Below are positions 34,243-43,908 of a stretch of 64,000 nucleotides of DNA, piece after piece. The notes beneath the pieces were generated by a model. That model was not told the DNA's origin, did not search any database, and saw only the letters and a list, made by a program, of their open reading frames with translations. This DNA comes from Duganella sp. Leaf126 (GTDB lineage Bacteria; Pseudomonadota; Gammaproteobacteria; Burkholderiales; Burkholderiaceae_D): NCBI RefSeq assembly GCF_001423125.1, contig NZ_LMNW01000034.1:507-64506 (forward strand), given 5' to 3'. Position 1 is the first letter of the stretch. Each line of letters starts with the position of its first letter. A program made the translations under genes and the position numbers.

Positions 34243-35376
34243 ATGTCCGATCCACGCTTATTCACCCCGCTGCAGGTGCGCGAGCTGACCCTTCAGAACC
34301 GCATCGTCATCGCGCCCATGTGCCAGTACTCGGCCATCGACGGCTGCATGACCGACTGGCACCAGATGCACCTTGGGCAGCTGGCCCAGTCGGGCGCCGC
34401 GCTGCTGACCATCGAAGCGACCGCGGTGCTGCCGGAAGGGCGCATCAGCTATGGCGACGTCGGCCTGTACGACGACGCCAACCAGTCCGCCATGGCCACC
34501 GTGCTGGCATCGATCCGGCGCTGGTCCGACATGCCGGTGGCGCTGCAACTGAGCCACGCCGGCCGCAAGGCATCGACGCAGAAGCCGTGGGACGGCGGCG
34601 GCCAGATCGCGCCGGGCCAGCCAGGCGGCTGGGCCACCGTGGCGCCGTCGGCAGTGGCGTTCCGCGACGATGACGTGGCGCCGGCGGCGCTGGACCGGGA
34701 CGGCATGCGCCGCATCCGCGAGGCCTTTGCCGCCGCCGCCCGCCGCGCTGCCGCCATCGGCATCGACGTGATCCAGATCCACGCGGCGCACGGCTACCTG
34801 CTGCACCAGTTTTTGTCGCCGCTGTCGAACCGGCGCAGCGACGAGTACGGCGGTTCGCTCGCCAACCGGGCCCGCTTCCCGCTCGAGGTGCTCGACGCGG
34901 TGCGCGCAGCGTTTCCGGTCGAACGCGCGGTGAGCGTGCGACTCTCCGGCACCGACTGGGTGCCCGGCGGCTTCACCATCGACGAGGCGCAAGCCGTCTG
35001 CACGATGTTCGAGGAACATGGCGCGGACGCCATCCACGTTTCCAGCGGCGGCCTGCACCCGGACCAGGCCATTGCGGTCGGTCCCGGCTACCAGGTACCG
35101 CTGGCGCGCGCCATCAAAAGCGTGGTGGGCGTGCCGGTGGTCGCGGTGGGCCTGATCACCGAACCGCTGCACGCCGAAGCCATCATCGCCAACGGCGACG
35201 CCGACCTGGTGGCGCTGGCCCGCACCGTGCTGTACGACCCGCGCTGGCCATGGCACGCGGCCGCCGCGCTCGGCGCCCGGGTGCACGCCGCCAACCAGTA
35301 CCTGCGCTGCCAGCCGTCGCAGTACCGGCAGCTGTTTGTGCCACCTGCACAGCAGACGGAACCAGATTCGAGATAG
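34243..35376 (+). CDS. Old Yellow Enzyme-family NADH:flavin oxidoreductase (YqjM-like)
   Basis: 377 residues, FMN-binding TIM barrel. The thermophilic-like/YqjM class is indicated by LFTPLQVRELTLQNRIVIAPMCQYSA (with the Cys that tunes FMN), WHQMHLGQLAQSGAALLTIEATAV, and QLSHAGRKAS (active-site His). DVIQIHAAHGYLLHQFLSPLSNRRSDEYGGS is the family signature. These enzymes reduce activated C=C bonds of enals, enones or nitroesters with NAD(P)H. It lies 13 bp after poxB and is likely co-transcribed; the physiological substrate is unknown. Its start has GAGGAG upstream. Confidence 0.93.
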   Translation: MSDPRLFTPLQVRELTLQNRIVIAPMCQYSAIDGCMTDWHQMHLGQLAQSGAALLTIEATAVLPEGRISYGDVGLYDDANQSAMATVLASIRRWSDMPVALQLSHAGRKASTQKPWDGGGQIAPGQPGGWATVAPSAVAFRDDDVAPAALDRDGMRRIREAFAAAARRAAAIGIDVIQIHAAHGYLLHQFLSPLSNRRSDEYGGSLANRARFPLEVLDAVRAAFPVERAVSVRLSGTDWVPGGFTIDEAQAVCTMFEEHGADAIHVSSGGLHPDQAIAVGPGYQVPLARAIKSVVGVPVVAVGLITEPLHAEAIIANGDADLVALARTVLYDPRWPWHAAAALGARVHAANQYLRCQPSQYRQLFVPPAQQTEPDSR

Positions 35377-35422
35377 TAAGATAGTAAAATTGCCCATCAC
35401 GTCAACAGGATGGGAAAACCCA

Positions 35423-38400
35423 GTGGAACCAGCAGAAACTCCGGCGGCGGCTGCCGTCGTCGATGGGGGCGGTGTCGCCAGCGGCCACGCTGCCAACGCT
35501 GCCAACGCCGCCAACGCCGCCAACGCCAATTACGCGATCGACGTCGCGCATTCCGACAAGCTGAACCTGGCGGACTTCCAGAACGCGGTGCCGCTGCTGC
35601 GCGAACTGGCGGTGGTCAACCACAGCGACCGCGAGACCGGCCCGCTGCAGCTGCGGCTGGTATCGCATCCCCCGTTCATCCAACCGGCGATCTGGCGCAT
35701 CGACGCTGGCGCACCCCGGGCGCGCCATGCCATCGTCGAGCGCGACGTGCAGCTCGACGGCGTGCTGCTCGCCCAGCTGACCGAAGCCGAGACCGCGACC
35801 ATGACGTTCACGCTGGTCGAACATGCGGCCACGGCGCAGGAGCGCGTGCTGGCCACGGCGGTCCGGCAGGTCGGACTGCTGCCGCGTAACCAGTGGGGCG
35901 GCCTGTCCCATCTGCCCGACCTGGTGGCCGCTTTCGTGCAGCCGAATGCGCCGGCCATCGACCGCCTGCTCAAGCAGGCGGCGCAGGTGCTGCGCGACGC
36001 CGGCAAGCAGCCGGCGCTCGACGGCTACCAGGGCGGCGCCCGCCGCGCCTGGGAACTGGCGTCTGCGCTGTGGACGGCAGTTGCCGGTCTCGGCCTCGAT
36101 TACGCCTTGCCGCCGGCCAGTTTCGAACACCGTGGCCAGAAAGTGCGCAGCGCCGACCAGCTGATGGACGGACGCATCGCCACCTGTCTCGACCTGGCGC
36201 TGCTGTTCTGCTCGGCGCTGGAACAGGCCGGGCTCCATCCGGTCATCGTCTTCACCAGGGGACATGCGGCAGCTGGCGTCTGGCTGCGTCCCGATGAATT
36301 TTCCAGCGTGGTGGTCGATGATGTGACGGCCATCCGCAAGCGCCTGCGCCTGCAGGAACTGGTGCTGTTCGAGACCACGCTGGCAACGGCGCGGCCGACG
36401 CCGTCATTCAGCCATGCCACCGGTATCGGCGCAGGCCTGCTGGCCGAAGCGGTGCAGGACCAGTTCGAGCTGCTGGTCGATATCCGCCGCGCCCGGCTGC
36501 AACGGATCAAGCCGCTGGCCAGCATCGACAGCGCCGGCCTGGCAGCGCCCGGCGATGCCGCGATCACTGCGACCGCCGCCACCTTCGACGACGGCGCGCC
36601 CGACCTGCGTGACGAGGCTGTCGCGCCGGCGCCCGCGCTCGATCCGCGCGACCGCCTGGCGCGCTGGCAGCGCAAGCTGCTCGACCTGTCCCTGCGCAAC
36701 AACCTGCTCAATTTCAGGAGCGGCAAGAAGACACTGCGCCTCGATGCGCCCGAGCCGGCTGCGCTCGAAGACGCCTTGTCGGACAATGGACCGATCCGGC
36801 TATTGCCGCGACCGGAGCTGATGGAAGGGCGCGACCCGCGCGACCAGGCGCTGCACGAGCAGCGCACGCGCGAGGACCTGCGGCGCCAGCACGCGCTCGA
36901 CGCACTGGCGCGGCGCGAAGTGTTCGTCAGCATCGACGCTGCGGAACTCGAAACCCGGCTGGTCGAGCTGTATCGCAGCGCCCGCACCACCTTGCAGGAG
37001 GGCGGCGCCAACACCCTGTTCCTGGCGCTCGGTTTTCTGAACTGGACCCGCGACGACAAGGCCGGACAGCGGTACAAGGCGCCGCTGATCCTGGTGCCGG
37101 TGTCGCTGCAGCGCAAGAGCGCGCGGGCGGGATTCACGGTCAGCCTGCACGAAGACGAACCGCGTTTCAATCCCACCCTGGTCGAGATGCTGCGGCAGGA
37201 TTTCCAGCTCAATCTCGGCGTGCTCGATGGGCCGCTGCCGCGCGATAGCGCCGGACTCGACGTGGCGCAGATCTGGCGCACGGTCTCGCACGCGGTGCGC
37301 GATATCAAGGGGTGGGAGGTGTCGGACGAAGTGGTGCTGGCGCCGTTTTCGTTCGCCAAATACCTGATGTGGGTGGACCTGTCCCAACGCACCGACCAGT
37401 TGCGCGCCAGTCCCGTGGTGCGCCACCTGATCGACACGCCGCGCGAGCCGTACCGGGCCGACCCGCTGCCGGACGCGGCGGCGCCGATAGCGTTCCCGCT
37501 GCCGCAGCGGCTCGATGCCGATTATGCGCCGGACCAGATCTTTTGCCCGCTGCCGGCCGACTCGTCGCAGCTGTCAGCCGTGATGGCCGGCGCCAAGGGC
37601 AAGGACTTCGTCCTGATCGGCCCGCCCGGCACCGGCAAGAGCCAGACCATCGCCAACCTGATCGCCCAGTGCCTGGCCGAAGGCAAGCGGGTGCTGTTCG
37701 TGTCGGAAAAGATCGCCGCGCTCGACGTGGTGTACCGGCGGCTGCGCGAAGTGGGGCTCGGCGAATTCTGCCTCGAACTCCATTCGAGCAAGGCCCGCAA
37801 GCTCGACGTGATCAGGCAGCTGCAACAGGCGTGGGACGCGCGCGGCGACGCCGATCCCGCGCAGTGGCATGCGCAGGCGCTCAAGCTCAAGCGCCTGCGC
37901 GATGACCTCAACCGCTACGTCGAACGGCTGCACCACCGGCACTGCAACGGTTTGAGCATCTTTGCGGCGATCGGCAACGTGGTCGAGGGCGATGCCGGCG
38001 CCGTGCCGCAGGTCGCGCTGGGCTGGGCCGATGCCGACGCCCACGACCAGCATGGCCTGGACGCCCTGCGCGAATTGAGCGCGCGCCTGCAGGCCAATGC
38101 GGCAGCGGTCGGTGTGCAGCAGCTGCAGGAAGGACCGTTGACGGCAATCGGCCAGACCGAGTGGACGCCATCGTGGCAGCAGGCGCTGGTCGCCGCCGTG
38201 CGCGAGACGATGGCGGCAGCCGACGCCGTGCAGCAGGCGCTGCTGCACGTGTCCAGCGCCACCGGACTGGCCGGCCTGAGCAGCGGACCGCGCGCGCGGC
38301 TCGCCATTGCCGGCCTGCTGCAGGTGCTGCCCGCCGCCTATGGCCAGCAGTGGAGCTTCGCCTTCCGTCCGGAAGGACGCGCCGCGCTGGGCCGGCTGCG

Positions 38401-41400
38401 CCGCAACCTGGCGGCGCTTGCCTCCGATGGCGGGCAGGGGCAAGGACAATATCGCGCTCAGTTCGGTATCGCCGATATCCATCATGCCGGCCGCCAGCGC
38501 GAAACCGACGGCGCGCGCCTGGCTGGTACATACCTTGCCTCCGGCACGCAAGCGGGTGGGGCACTGTTTGACGCCACTGCGATCACACAGCCCGTCCACG
38601 CCGACGTGACCTCGTCCGGTACGCACCAGGTGAGCCAGACCGGACTGCATCGCGGCACGGCCCAAGCCATGCCCGATGGCAGCAATGGCGGCACGGCCCA
38701 AGCCATGCCCGATGGCAGCAATGGCAGCACGCTACACGCCCATGCCCACGCCCACGCCGACGCGGCCACGGCCGACGCGCCCACGGCCGGCGCGGCCCCG
38801 TTCATGCAGCGCATGACGCCAGGCGGCGTACCCGACAGCCTGCCAACGAGTGCCCGGGCCGAACCGTCGTCGCCATCGCTGCACGGTGGCCGCGACAGTC
38901 TCGGCGGGGCAGCCTGGCTGCAGGCAGCCAGCGTGCGCAGCAAGACGGTTCACGCGCTGCTGTCCGAGCGCGCCACCGTGATGGCGGCGCTGGGCAAACC
39001 GTGGGCGGCCGACATCGTGGCCGAGCTCGAGCGCGGATTGCAGCTGCTCGACGAGTACAAATCCGTCGCCGCCACACTGGCGCAGCGCTACGGCGAGCAG
39101 GTCGAACAGCTCGACGTGCAGCAGCTGCAGCGCAGCTGGCGCGAGGCCGAGGCCAGCATCTGGCCGCTGTCGTGGTGGCGCAAGCGCGGACTGACGCGCA
39201 CCCTGGCGGCCTTTCTGCGGGGCATGGACCAGCCCGACGTGGCCCAGGACCTCGGCCTTCTGGCGCGCGTGCGCGAACTGCGGGCCGACATCGAGCATTG
39301 CTGGACCGAACTGGACAACAGCGCGTCAGCCGTGGCGCGCGTCGCCGCGTTCGAAGCAGCAGTGTCCGAGGCCATCGCGGCGCTGGCTGCGCCGCATGAA
39401 GATGGCAGTGCTCTTGACGCTTGGGGCAGCAATGGCCGCGGGCTGTCGGCATCGCACGATGATGGACGTGCGCTGAACGCGCAGCAAAGCGATGGCCATG
39501 CGCAGAACCGGCTGCACAGCGACGGCCCTGCGCAGAACGCGCCGAACAGCGATGGCCGTGAGCTAAATGCGGCCTACGGCAATGGGCGCGCGCTGAACGC
39601 GCAGCAAAGCGATGGCCGTGCGATGTCCGCATCGCATGATGATGGCCGCACCCTGAACGCGCAGCACAGCGATGGCCGTGTGCAGAACAGGCCGCATAGC
39701 GACGGCCCTGCGCAGAACGCGCCGAACAGCGATGGCCGTGAGCTAAATGTGGCCTACAGCGATGGGCGCGCGCTGAAGGCGCAGCAAAGCGATGGCCGTG
39801 CGATGTCCGCATCGCACGATGATGGCCGCACCCTGAACGCGCCGCACAGCGATGGCGGTACGCTCTTCGCGTCGCACGATAGTGGCCGCGCCCCGGCTGC
39901 GCCTGGCGACGACAGTGCCGCGCTGCGCCAGGCGGTCGAGATGCTGGTTGGCGACGGCAACACGCAGCTTGCGCCGGGCGGTGCGGTCGCTGCGGCCGGC
40001 AAACGCTATGCCGGCGCGTTGGACACTTTGCATGCTGCGCTGGACAAGCTGGTACGGATCGGCGTGATGCGGCCGGACGGCGTGTCGCCAGCGCAGCAAC
40101 CGCCGGCCGACATGGCATTCGATGTGCTGCCGCTGGACCAGCTGATGCTGCGCTGCAGCTGCCTGCTGGCCGCCGAAGCGCGCCTGAAAAGCTGGTGTGC
40201 CTGGCGCAAGGTGCAGCGTGAGGCGCAGTCGCAGGCACTGGGGCCGCTGGTGGCCGCCATCGAATCGGGCGCCGTGTCGCCGGCGCAGGCCGTACCTGTC
40301 TTCGAGATCAACTACAGCCGCTGGTGGCTCAACCGTGCAGTGGACGGCGACGACGTGATCCGCAGCTTCGTCTCGGCCGAGCACGAACGGCGGATCGGCG
40401 ACTTCCGCGCGCTCGACCGCCAGTTCACCGAGCTGACCCGCAGCTGGATCCGGGCGCAGCTGTGTGCCGGTCTGCCGCGCACCGACGAGGTGACCCGCCA
40501 TTCCGAATGGGGCGTGCTACGCCACGAGATCGGCAAGAAAAAGCAGCATCTGCCGCTGCGCGAGCTGATGCACAGCATTCCGACCGTGCTTGGCAAGCTG
40601 GCGCCGTGTCTGCTGATGAGTCCTTTATCGATCGCCCAGTATCTGGCGGCCGACAGCACCGCCTTCGACCTGGTGGTGTTCGACGAAGCGTCGCAGATTC
40701 CCGTGTGGGACGCCATCGGCGCCATGGCGCGCGGCAGGCAGGTGGTGATGGTCGGCGATCCCAAGCAGTTGCCGCCCACCTCGTTCTTCGACCGCGCCGA
40801 CGCGGAAGACGACGAGGAGGTCGATGTCGACCTCGAAAGCATCCTCGACGAATGCATGGGCGCCAACCTGCCGACCATGAACCTGGCCTGGCACTACCGC
40901 AGCCGTAATGAATCACTGATCGCGTTTTCCAACCACCGCTACTACGGCGGCGACCTGGTCACGTTCCCGTCGCCGGTGGCCGACGACCGCGCGGTCAACT
41001 TCCACCACGTGGCCGGCGTGTACGACAAGGGCGGCGCGCGCACCAACCAGCGTGAAGCGCAGGCGCTGGTGGCCGACATCGTCGCCAGGTTGCGGTCGCC
41101 GGGTTTCAGGCAGTCGAAGCTGACCATCGGCGTGGTCACCTTCAACACCGAGCAGATGCACCTGATCGAAGACTTGCTCGATGAAGAGCGGCGCAAGGAT
41201 CCGGCGCTGGAACCGTATTTCCTCGACACGGACCTCGAACCGCTGTTCGTCAAGAACCTCGAATCGGTGCAGGGCGACGAGCGCGACATCATTTATTTTT
41301 CGGTCACGTACGGCCCCGATCAGAGCGGCAGCGTATCGATGAACTTCGGTCCGCTGAACCGCGATGGCGGCGAGCGCCGCCTGAACGTGGCGATCACGCG

Positions 41401-41938
41401 CGCGCGCCAGGAGCTGCGGGTGTTCTCCAGCCTGCGCGCGGAACAGTTCGACTTGACCCGCACCCAGGCGGCCGGGGTGCGCGACTTCAAGCATTTCCTG
41501 GCGTTTGCCGAACGGGGACCGCGCGCCCTGGCCGAAGCCGATCACGGCAGCCTGAAAGGCGCCGAGAGCCCGTTCGAAGCCGCGGTGGCGGCCGCGCTGG
41601 CGGCGCGCGGCTGGCAGGTACACACGCAGATTGGCGCATCGTCGTTCCGGATAGACCTGGGCATCGTCCATCCGGATGCGCCGGGCGTGTACCTGTGCGG
41701 CGTCGAATGCGACGGCGCCACCTACCACCGCTCGGCCACCGCGCGCGACCGCGACCTGCTGCGCGAACAGGTGCTGCGCGGGCTGGGCTGGGAGATCGTG
41801 CGCATCTGGTCCACCGACTGGTGGATCGACCGCAGCGGCACGCTGGACCAGGTGCACGGCCAGCTGGAACGGCTGCTGGCGGAGAGCCGGCGACAACGCA
41901 GCGCTGAAACCGGCCAGCCGGCAGCGCCGGTGGCTTAG
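35423..41938 (+). CDS. Giant DUF4011 SF1 helicase with transglutaminase-like and Vsr/MTES_1575-type nuclease domains
   Basis: 2171 residues from GTG 35423 (GGGA upstream); TTG 35390 is another in-frame start. Order: beta-rich N-terminus (about 40-180); transglutaminase-like domain with GRIATCLDLALLFCSALEQAGL and GHAAAGVWL (about 250-290); DUF4011 core RWQRKLLDLSLRNNLLNFR (about 412-430); helicase with Walker A GPPGTGKSQT (733-742), DEAS Walker B (about 1753) and GDPKQLPPTSFF; motifs WHYRSRNESLI and VQGDERD, ending NVAITRARQEL; then a REase domain (about 2045-2150) with SPFEAAVAAAL, FRIDLGIV, GVECDGATYH. The middle carries low-complexity repeats. COG1112 helicase-nucleases of this kind often occur near defence genes and may act against foreign DNA; that role is inference. 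No other defence gene is adjacent. Confidence 0.88.
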   Translation: MEPAETPAAAAVVDGGGVASGHAANAANAANAANANYAIDVAHSDKLNLADFQNAVPLLRELAVVNHSDRETGPLQLRLVSHPPFIQPAIWRIDAGAPRARHAIVERDVQLDGVLLAQLTEAETATMTFTLVEHAATAQERVLATAVRQVGLLPRNQWGGLSHLPDLVAAFVQPNAPAIDRLLKQAAQVLRDAGKQPALDGYQGGARRAWELASALWTAVAGLGLDYALPPASFEHRGQKVRSADQLMDGRIATCLDLALLFCSALEQAGLHPVIVFTRGHAAAGVWLRPDEFSSVVVDDVTAIRKRLRLQELVLFETTLATARPTPSFSHATGIGAGLLAEAVQDQFELLVDIRRARLQRIKPLASIDSAGLAAPGDAAITATAATFDDGAPDLRDEAVAPAPALDPRDRLARWQRKLLDLSLRNNLLNFRSGKKTLRLDAPEPAALEDALSDNGPIRLLPRPELMEGRDPRDQALHEQRTREDLRRQHALDALARREVFVSIDAAELETRLVELYRSARTTLQEGGANTLFLALGFLNWTRDDKAGQRYKAPLILVPVSLQRKSARAGFTVSLHEDEPRFNPTLVEMLRQDFQLNLGVLDGPLPRDSAGLDVAQIWRTVSHAVRDIKGWEVSDEVVLAPFSFAKYLMWVDLSQRTDQLRASPVVRHLIDTPREPYRADPLPDAAAPIAFPLPQRLDADYAPDQIFCPLPADSSQLSAVMAGAKGKDFVLIGPPGTGKSQTIANLIAQCLAEGKRVLFVSEKIAALDVVYRRLREVGLGEFCLELHSSKARKLDVIRQLQQAWDARGDADPAQWHAQALKLKRLRDDLNRYVERLHHRHCNGLSIFAAIGNVVEGDAGAVPQVALGWADADAHDQHGLDALRELSARLQANAAAVGVQQLQEGPLTAIGQTEWTPSWQQALVAAVRETMAAADAVQQALLHVSSATGLAGLSSGPRARLAIAGLLQVLPAAYGQQWSFAFRPEGRAALGRLRRNLAALASDGGQGQGQYRAQFGIADIHHAGRQRETDGARLAGTYLASGTQAGGALFDATAITQPVHADVTSSGTHQVSQTGLHRGTAQAMPDGSNGGTAQAMPDGSNGSTLHAHAHAHADAATADAPTAGAAPFMQRMTPGGVPDSLPTSARAEPSSPSLHGGRDSLGGAAWLQAASVRSKTVHALLSERATVMAALGKPWAADIVAELERGLQLLDEYKSVAATLAQRYGEQVEQLDVQQLQRSWREAEASIWPLSWWRKRGLTRTLAAFLRGMDQPDVAQDLGLLARVRELRADIEHCWTELDNSASAVARVAAFEAAVSEAIAALAAPHEDGSALDAWGSNGRGLSASHDDGRALNAQQSDGHAQNRLHSDGPAQNAPNSDGRELNAAYGNGRALNAQQSDGRAMSASHDDGRTLNAQHSDGRVQNRPHSDGPAQNAPNSDGRELNVAYSDGRALKAQQSDGRAMSASHDDGRTLNAPHSDGGTLFASHDSGRAPAAPGDDSAALRQAVEMLVGDGNTQLAPGGAVAAAGKRYAGALDTLHAALDKLVRIGVMRPDGVSPAQQPPADMAFDVLPLDQLMLRCSCLLAAEARLKSWCAWRKVQREAQSQALGPLVAAIESGAVSPAQAVPVFEINYSRWWLNRAVDGDDVIRSFVSAEHERRIGDFRALDRQFTELTRSWIRAQLCAGLPRTDEVTRHSEWGVLRHEIGKKKQHLPLRELMHSIPTVLGKLAPCLLMSPLSIAQYLAADSTAFDLVVFDEASQIPVWDAIGAMARGRQVVMVGDPKQLPPTSFFDRADAEDDEEVDVDLESILDECMGANLPTMNLAWHYRSRNESLIAFSNHRYYGGDLVTFPSPVADDRAVNFHHVAGVYDKGGARTNQREAQALVADIVARLRSPGFRQSKLTIGVVTFNTEQMHLIEDLLDEERRKDPALEPYFLDTDLEPLFVKNLESVQGDERDIIYFSVTYGPDQSGSVSMNFGPLNRDGGERRLNVAITRARQELRVFSSLRAEQFDLTRTQAAGVRDFKHFLAFAERGPRALAEADHGSLKGAESPFEAAVAAALAARGWQVHTQIGASSFRIDLGIVHPDAPGVYLCGVECDGATYHRSATARDRDLLREQVLRGLGWEIVRIWSTDWWIDRSGTLDQVHGQLERLLAESRRQRSAETGQPAAPVA
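35492..35527 (+). repeat. 9-bp tandem repeat at the start of the helicase gene
   Basis: Four near-identical 9-bp units (GCCAACGCC type) encode an Ala-Ala-Asn run near residue 24-35. The unit is a multiple of three and keeps the frame. A region this close to the start may vary in length between strains. Confidence 0.85.
38654..38725 (+). repeat. 36-bp direct repeat in the helicase gene
   Basis: Two identical adjacent 36-bp copies, 38654-38689 and 38690-38725, encode GTAQAMPDGSNG twice. A His-Ala stretch (HAHAHAHADAAT) follows. The block sits in a low-complexity insertion between helicase motifs at about residues 1078-1120. Confidence 0.88.
39400..39905 (+). repeat. 30-bp repeats in a 180-bp higher-order duplication inside the helicase gene
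   Basis: About 16 units of 30 bp encode decapeptides of the form SDGRALNAQQ. Six units form a 180-bp block that is duplicated in tandem: 39488-39667 and 39668-39847, sharing the same order of unit variants (AQNRxH, PAQNAPN, RELNxAY, RALxAQQ, RAMSASHD, RTLNAxH). The array spans about residues 1327-1495, in the insertion between Walker A and Walker B halves of the helicase. All units keep the frame. Confidence 0.92.
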
Positions 41939-42030
41939 TGCCAACGCAGCGCTGAATCCGGTCAGCCGGCGATAGTCTGGCGTCAACGCAGCACTGGATC
42001 CGACCAGCAGGCAGCACTGGCGGCACAGCT
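41894..42030 (+). repeat. Degenerate direct repeats across the helicase stop codon
   Basis: CAACGCAGCGCTGA starts at 41894 (in the gene) and again at 41942, and CAACGCAGCACTGG at 41984. Each is followed by a similar CCGGxCAGCCGGC stretch. The last 15 codons of the helicase have thus been copied about twice into the downstream spacer, with spacings of 48 and 42 bp. The spacer from 41939 to 42200 holds no other recognised feature. Confidence 0.75.
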
Positions 42031-42200
42031 GGTGGCCGCGACCGCGCCGGAAGTGCAGGGCGGGGCGGCGTGGCCGCGTGCGGCCGCTCAACCGTGCGTG
42101 GCTGGCGCGGCCCGGATGCTAGACTTTGTGGCCATGCCCGATGTGCCGATCTGCACGTAGCGCAGCGCACGCGGGCGCCCACTTTGCATACGAGGTCCAT

Positions 42201-43853
42201 TTGCCCAAGCGCTTACTTCACACCCTGCTGCTCTGGCTGATGCTGGCAGTGAACATGTCCGTAGCATTCGCCGCTGCGCCCAAGGCCGCCGACGACAAGG
42301 CCGACACACCGGCCGACACCCTGGGCCGCGAAACGCCGCGCTCCGCCGTGGCCGGCATGATTGCCGCGCTGGCCGAACTCGATTACGACCGCGCCGCGCT
42401 GTACTTCGACATCCCCGAGCCGGCCAACAACCGGCAGCAGCTGGCAGCGGCCACCCAAGCCCGCAATTTTCACGCGCTGCTCGACGAAAAGGGTTCGATC
42501 AAGCCGTTTGCCGCGCTGTCGAACCAGGAGTCCGGCAAGCTCGATGACGAGCTCGACGCCGACCAGGAAGACGTGGGCGAGGTCACGCTCAAGGACAAGA
42601 AAATCCCGATCCTCATGACCCGCAGCGCCGACGGCGATCCGCGCGTCTGGCGCATTTCCAGGGAAACGCTGGACCAGATCTCGGCCGCCGCCCGCCGCGT
42701 GCCGCTGCCGGCGCCGCCGGCCAAGGACGATACGCTGGTCGGCGGCGCGCCCCTCAAGGACTGGGCCACGCTGGTGGGCCTGGGCGTGGCCATCTTCGGC
42801 GGCCTGTGGATCGTCTCGGTGCTGCTGGTGGCTGCCGTGCGCCGCATGATTGCCGACCCGGCCGGCAGCAGCCCTTACCGCTTCTTCGAAGCCGCGCTGC
42901 CGCCGTTCAGCCTGCTAGTTGGCGTGTTCGTGTTCTATACCTGGGCCGACCAGTTGCCGGTCTCCATCGTGGCGCGCCAGACCTTGCTGCGCTATACGGG
43001 CATCATCACGGCCATCGCCCTGGTGTGGTTCGGCCTGCGGCTGGTCGATGGCGTGGCAGACCTGGCCATCACGCGCATGCAGCGTCACCAGCGCCGGCAA
43101 GTCGTCTCCGTGATTATCCTGGTGCGGCGCGCGGTCAAGTTCCTGCTGCTGGCATTCTCCGTGATCGCCATCCTCGATACCTTCGGCATCGATGTCACGA
43201 CCGGTATCGCCGCCCTCGGTATCGGCGGTATTGCACTGGCGCTGGGCGCCCAGAAGACCGTGGAAAACCTGGTCGGCAGCGTGACCCTGATCGCCGACCG
43301 GCCCTTGCAGGTCGGCGACTTCGTCAAGGTCGGCGACGTGGTGGGCACGGTCGAAGACGTCGGCATCCGCTCGACCCGCATCCGGACCGGCGAACGCACC
43401 GTGGTGACCGTGCCCAATGGCGACCTGTCGGCGCGCCAGATCGAGAACTACGCCGACCGCGACCGCTTCCTGTTCAACCCGGTGATCGCGATCGGATACC
43501 GCACGCCGTCGGCCAAGTTGCGCGAAGCGATATCGATCGTCCAGCAAGTCATCGGCGGTAACGCCAACATGGCCGAAGGCGGCCGTGCGCGGCTCGGCAA
43601 CATCAGCGACCGCGCTTTTCATATCGAGACCTATGCGTACATCAACGTCAAGGAATTCGATACCCAGGTCATCATCCGCGAAGAACTGCTGCTGACCATC
43701 TATGAACGGCTGGAGGCGGCCGGCATCGACCTGGCGTTCCCGACCCAGACCGTGGTGTATGCGGACCAGCACGGCCACCGCGATGACCAGGAGCAGGAGC
43801 AGGACCGCAAGGCCGCAGGCCGTCAGTCGCCGGCGGGCGCCGGCGGCGCATAG
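42201..43853 (+). CDS. MscS-family mechanosensitive ion channel
   Basis: 550 residues from TTG 42201, chosen because GAGGT lies 5 bases upstream and a signal peptide follows (LLHTLLLWLMLAVNMSVAFAAAP); the frame is open upstream to 42126. A soluble domain at about 35-190 precedes membrane segments at about 205-228, 245-265, 280-300 and 320-345. The pore helix and MscS core are clear: TTGIAALGIGGIALALGAQKTVENLVGSV, then LQVGDFVKVGDVVGTVEDVGIRSTRIRT and TVPNGDLSARQIENY. It opens under membrane tension to release solutes. The extra N-terminal domain is common in larger MscS homologues. The C-terminal tail is polar. Confidence 0.92.
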   Translation: MPKRLLHTLLLWLMLAVNMSVAFAAAPKAADDKADTPADTLGRETPRSAVAGMIAALAELDYDRAALYFDIPEPANNRQQLAAATQARNFHALLDEKGSIKPFAALSNQESGKLDDELDADQEDVGEVTLKDKKIPILMTRSADGDPRVWRISRETLDQISAAARRVPLPAPPAKDDTLVGGAPLKDWATLVGLGVAIFGGLWIVSVLLVAAVRRMIADPAGSSPYRFFEAALPPFSLLVGVFVFYTWADQLPVSIVARQTLLRYTGIITAIALVWFGLRLVDGVADLAITRMQRHQRRQVVSVIILVRRAVKFLLLAFSVIAILDTFGIDVTTGIAALGIGGIALALGAQKTVENLVGSVTLIADRPLQVGDFVKVGDVVGTVEDVGIRSTRIRTGERTVVTVPNGDLSARQIENYADRDRFLFNPVIAIGYRTPSAKLREAISIVQQVIGGNANMAEGGRARLGNISDRAFHIETYAYINVKEFDTQVIIREELLLTIYERLEAAGIDLAFPTQTVVYADQHGHRDDQEQEQDRKAAGRQSPAGAGGA

Positions 43854-43881
43854 GCGCACAGTGCTTGGATGCTGAAGCGCG

Positions 43882-43908
43882 CGGCCGCACCGCCTTCGGC
43901 TGCGGCCG
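43882..43908. terminator. GC-rich stem-loop after the MscS gene
   Basis: CGGCCGCA and TGCGGCCG form a perfect 8-bp stem around an 11-base loop, 29 bp after the mscS stop. No T-run follows, so it is at best a weak or factor-assisted terminator. The rest of the 303-bp spacer to 44156 holds a TATAAT box and nothing else recognised. Confidence 0.3.

Noticed and set aside
38802-40501. Minus-strand frames with His-rich repeats in the helicase gene
   Set aside because: They mirror the 30/180-bp repeat block of the real gene; periods that are multiples of three leave several frames open.
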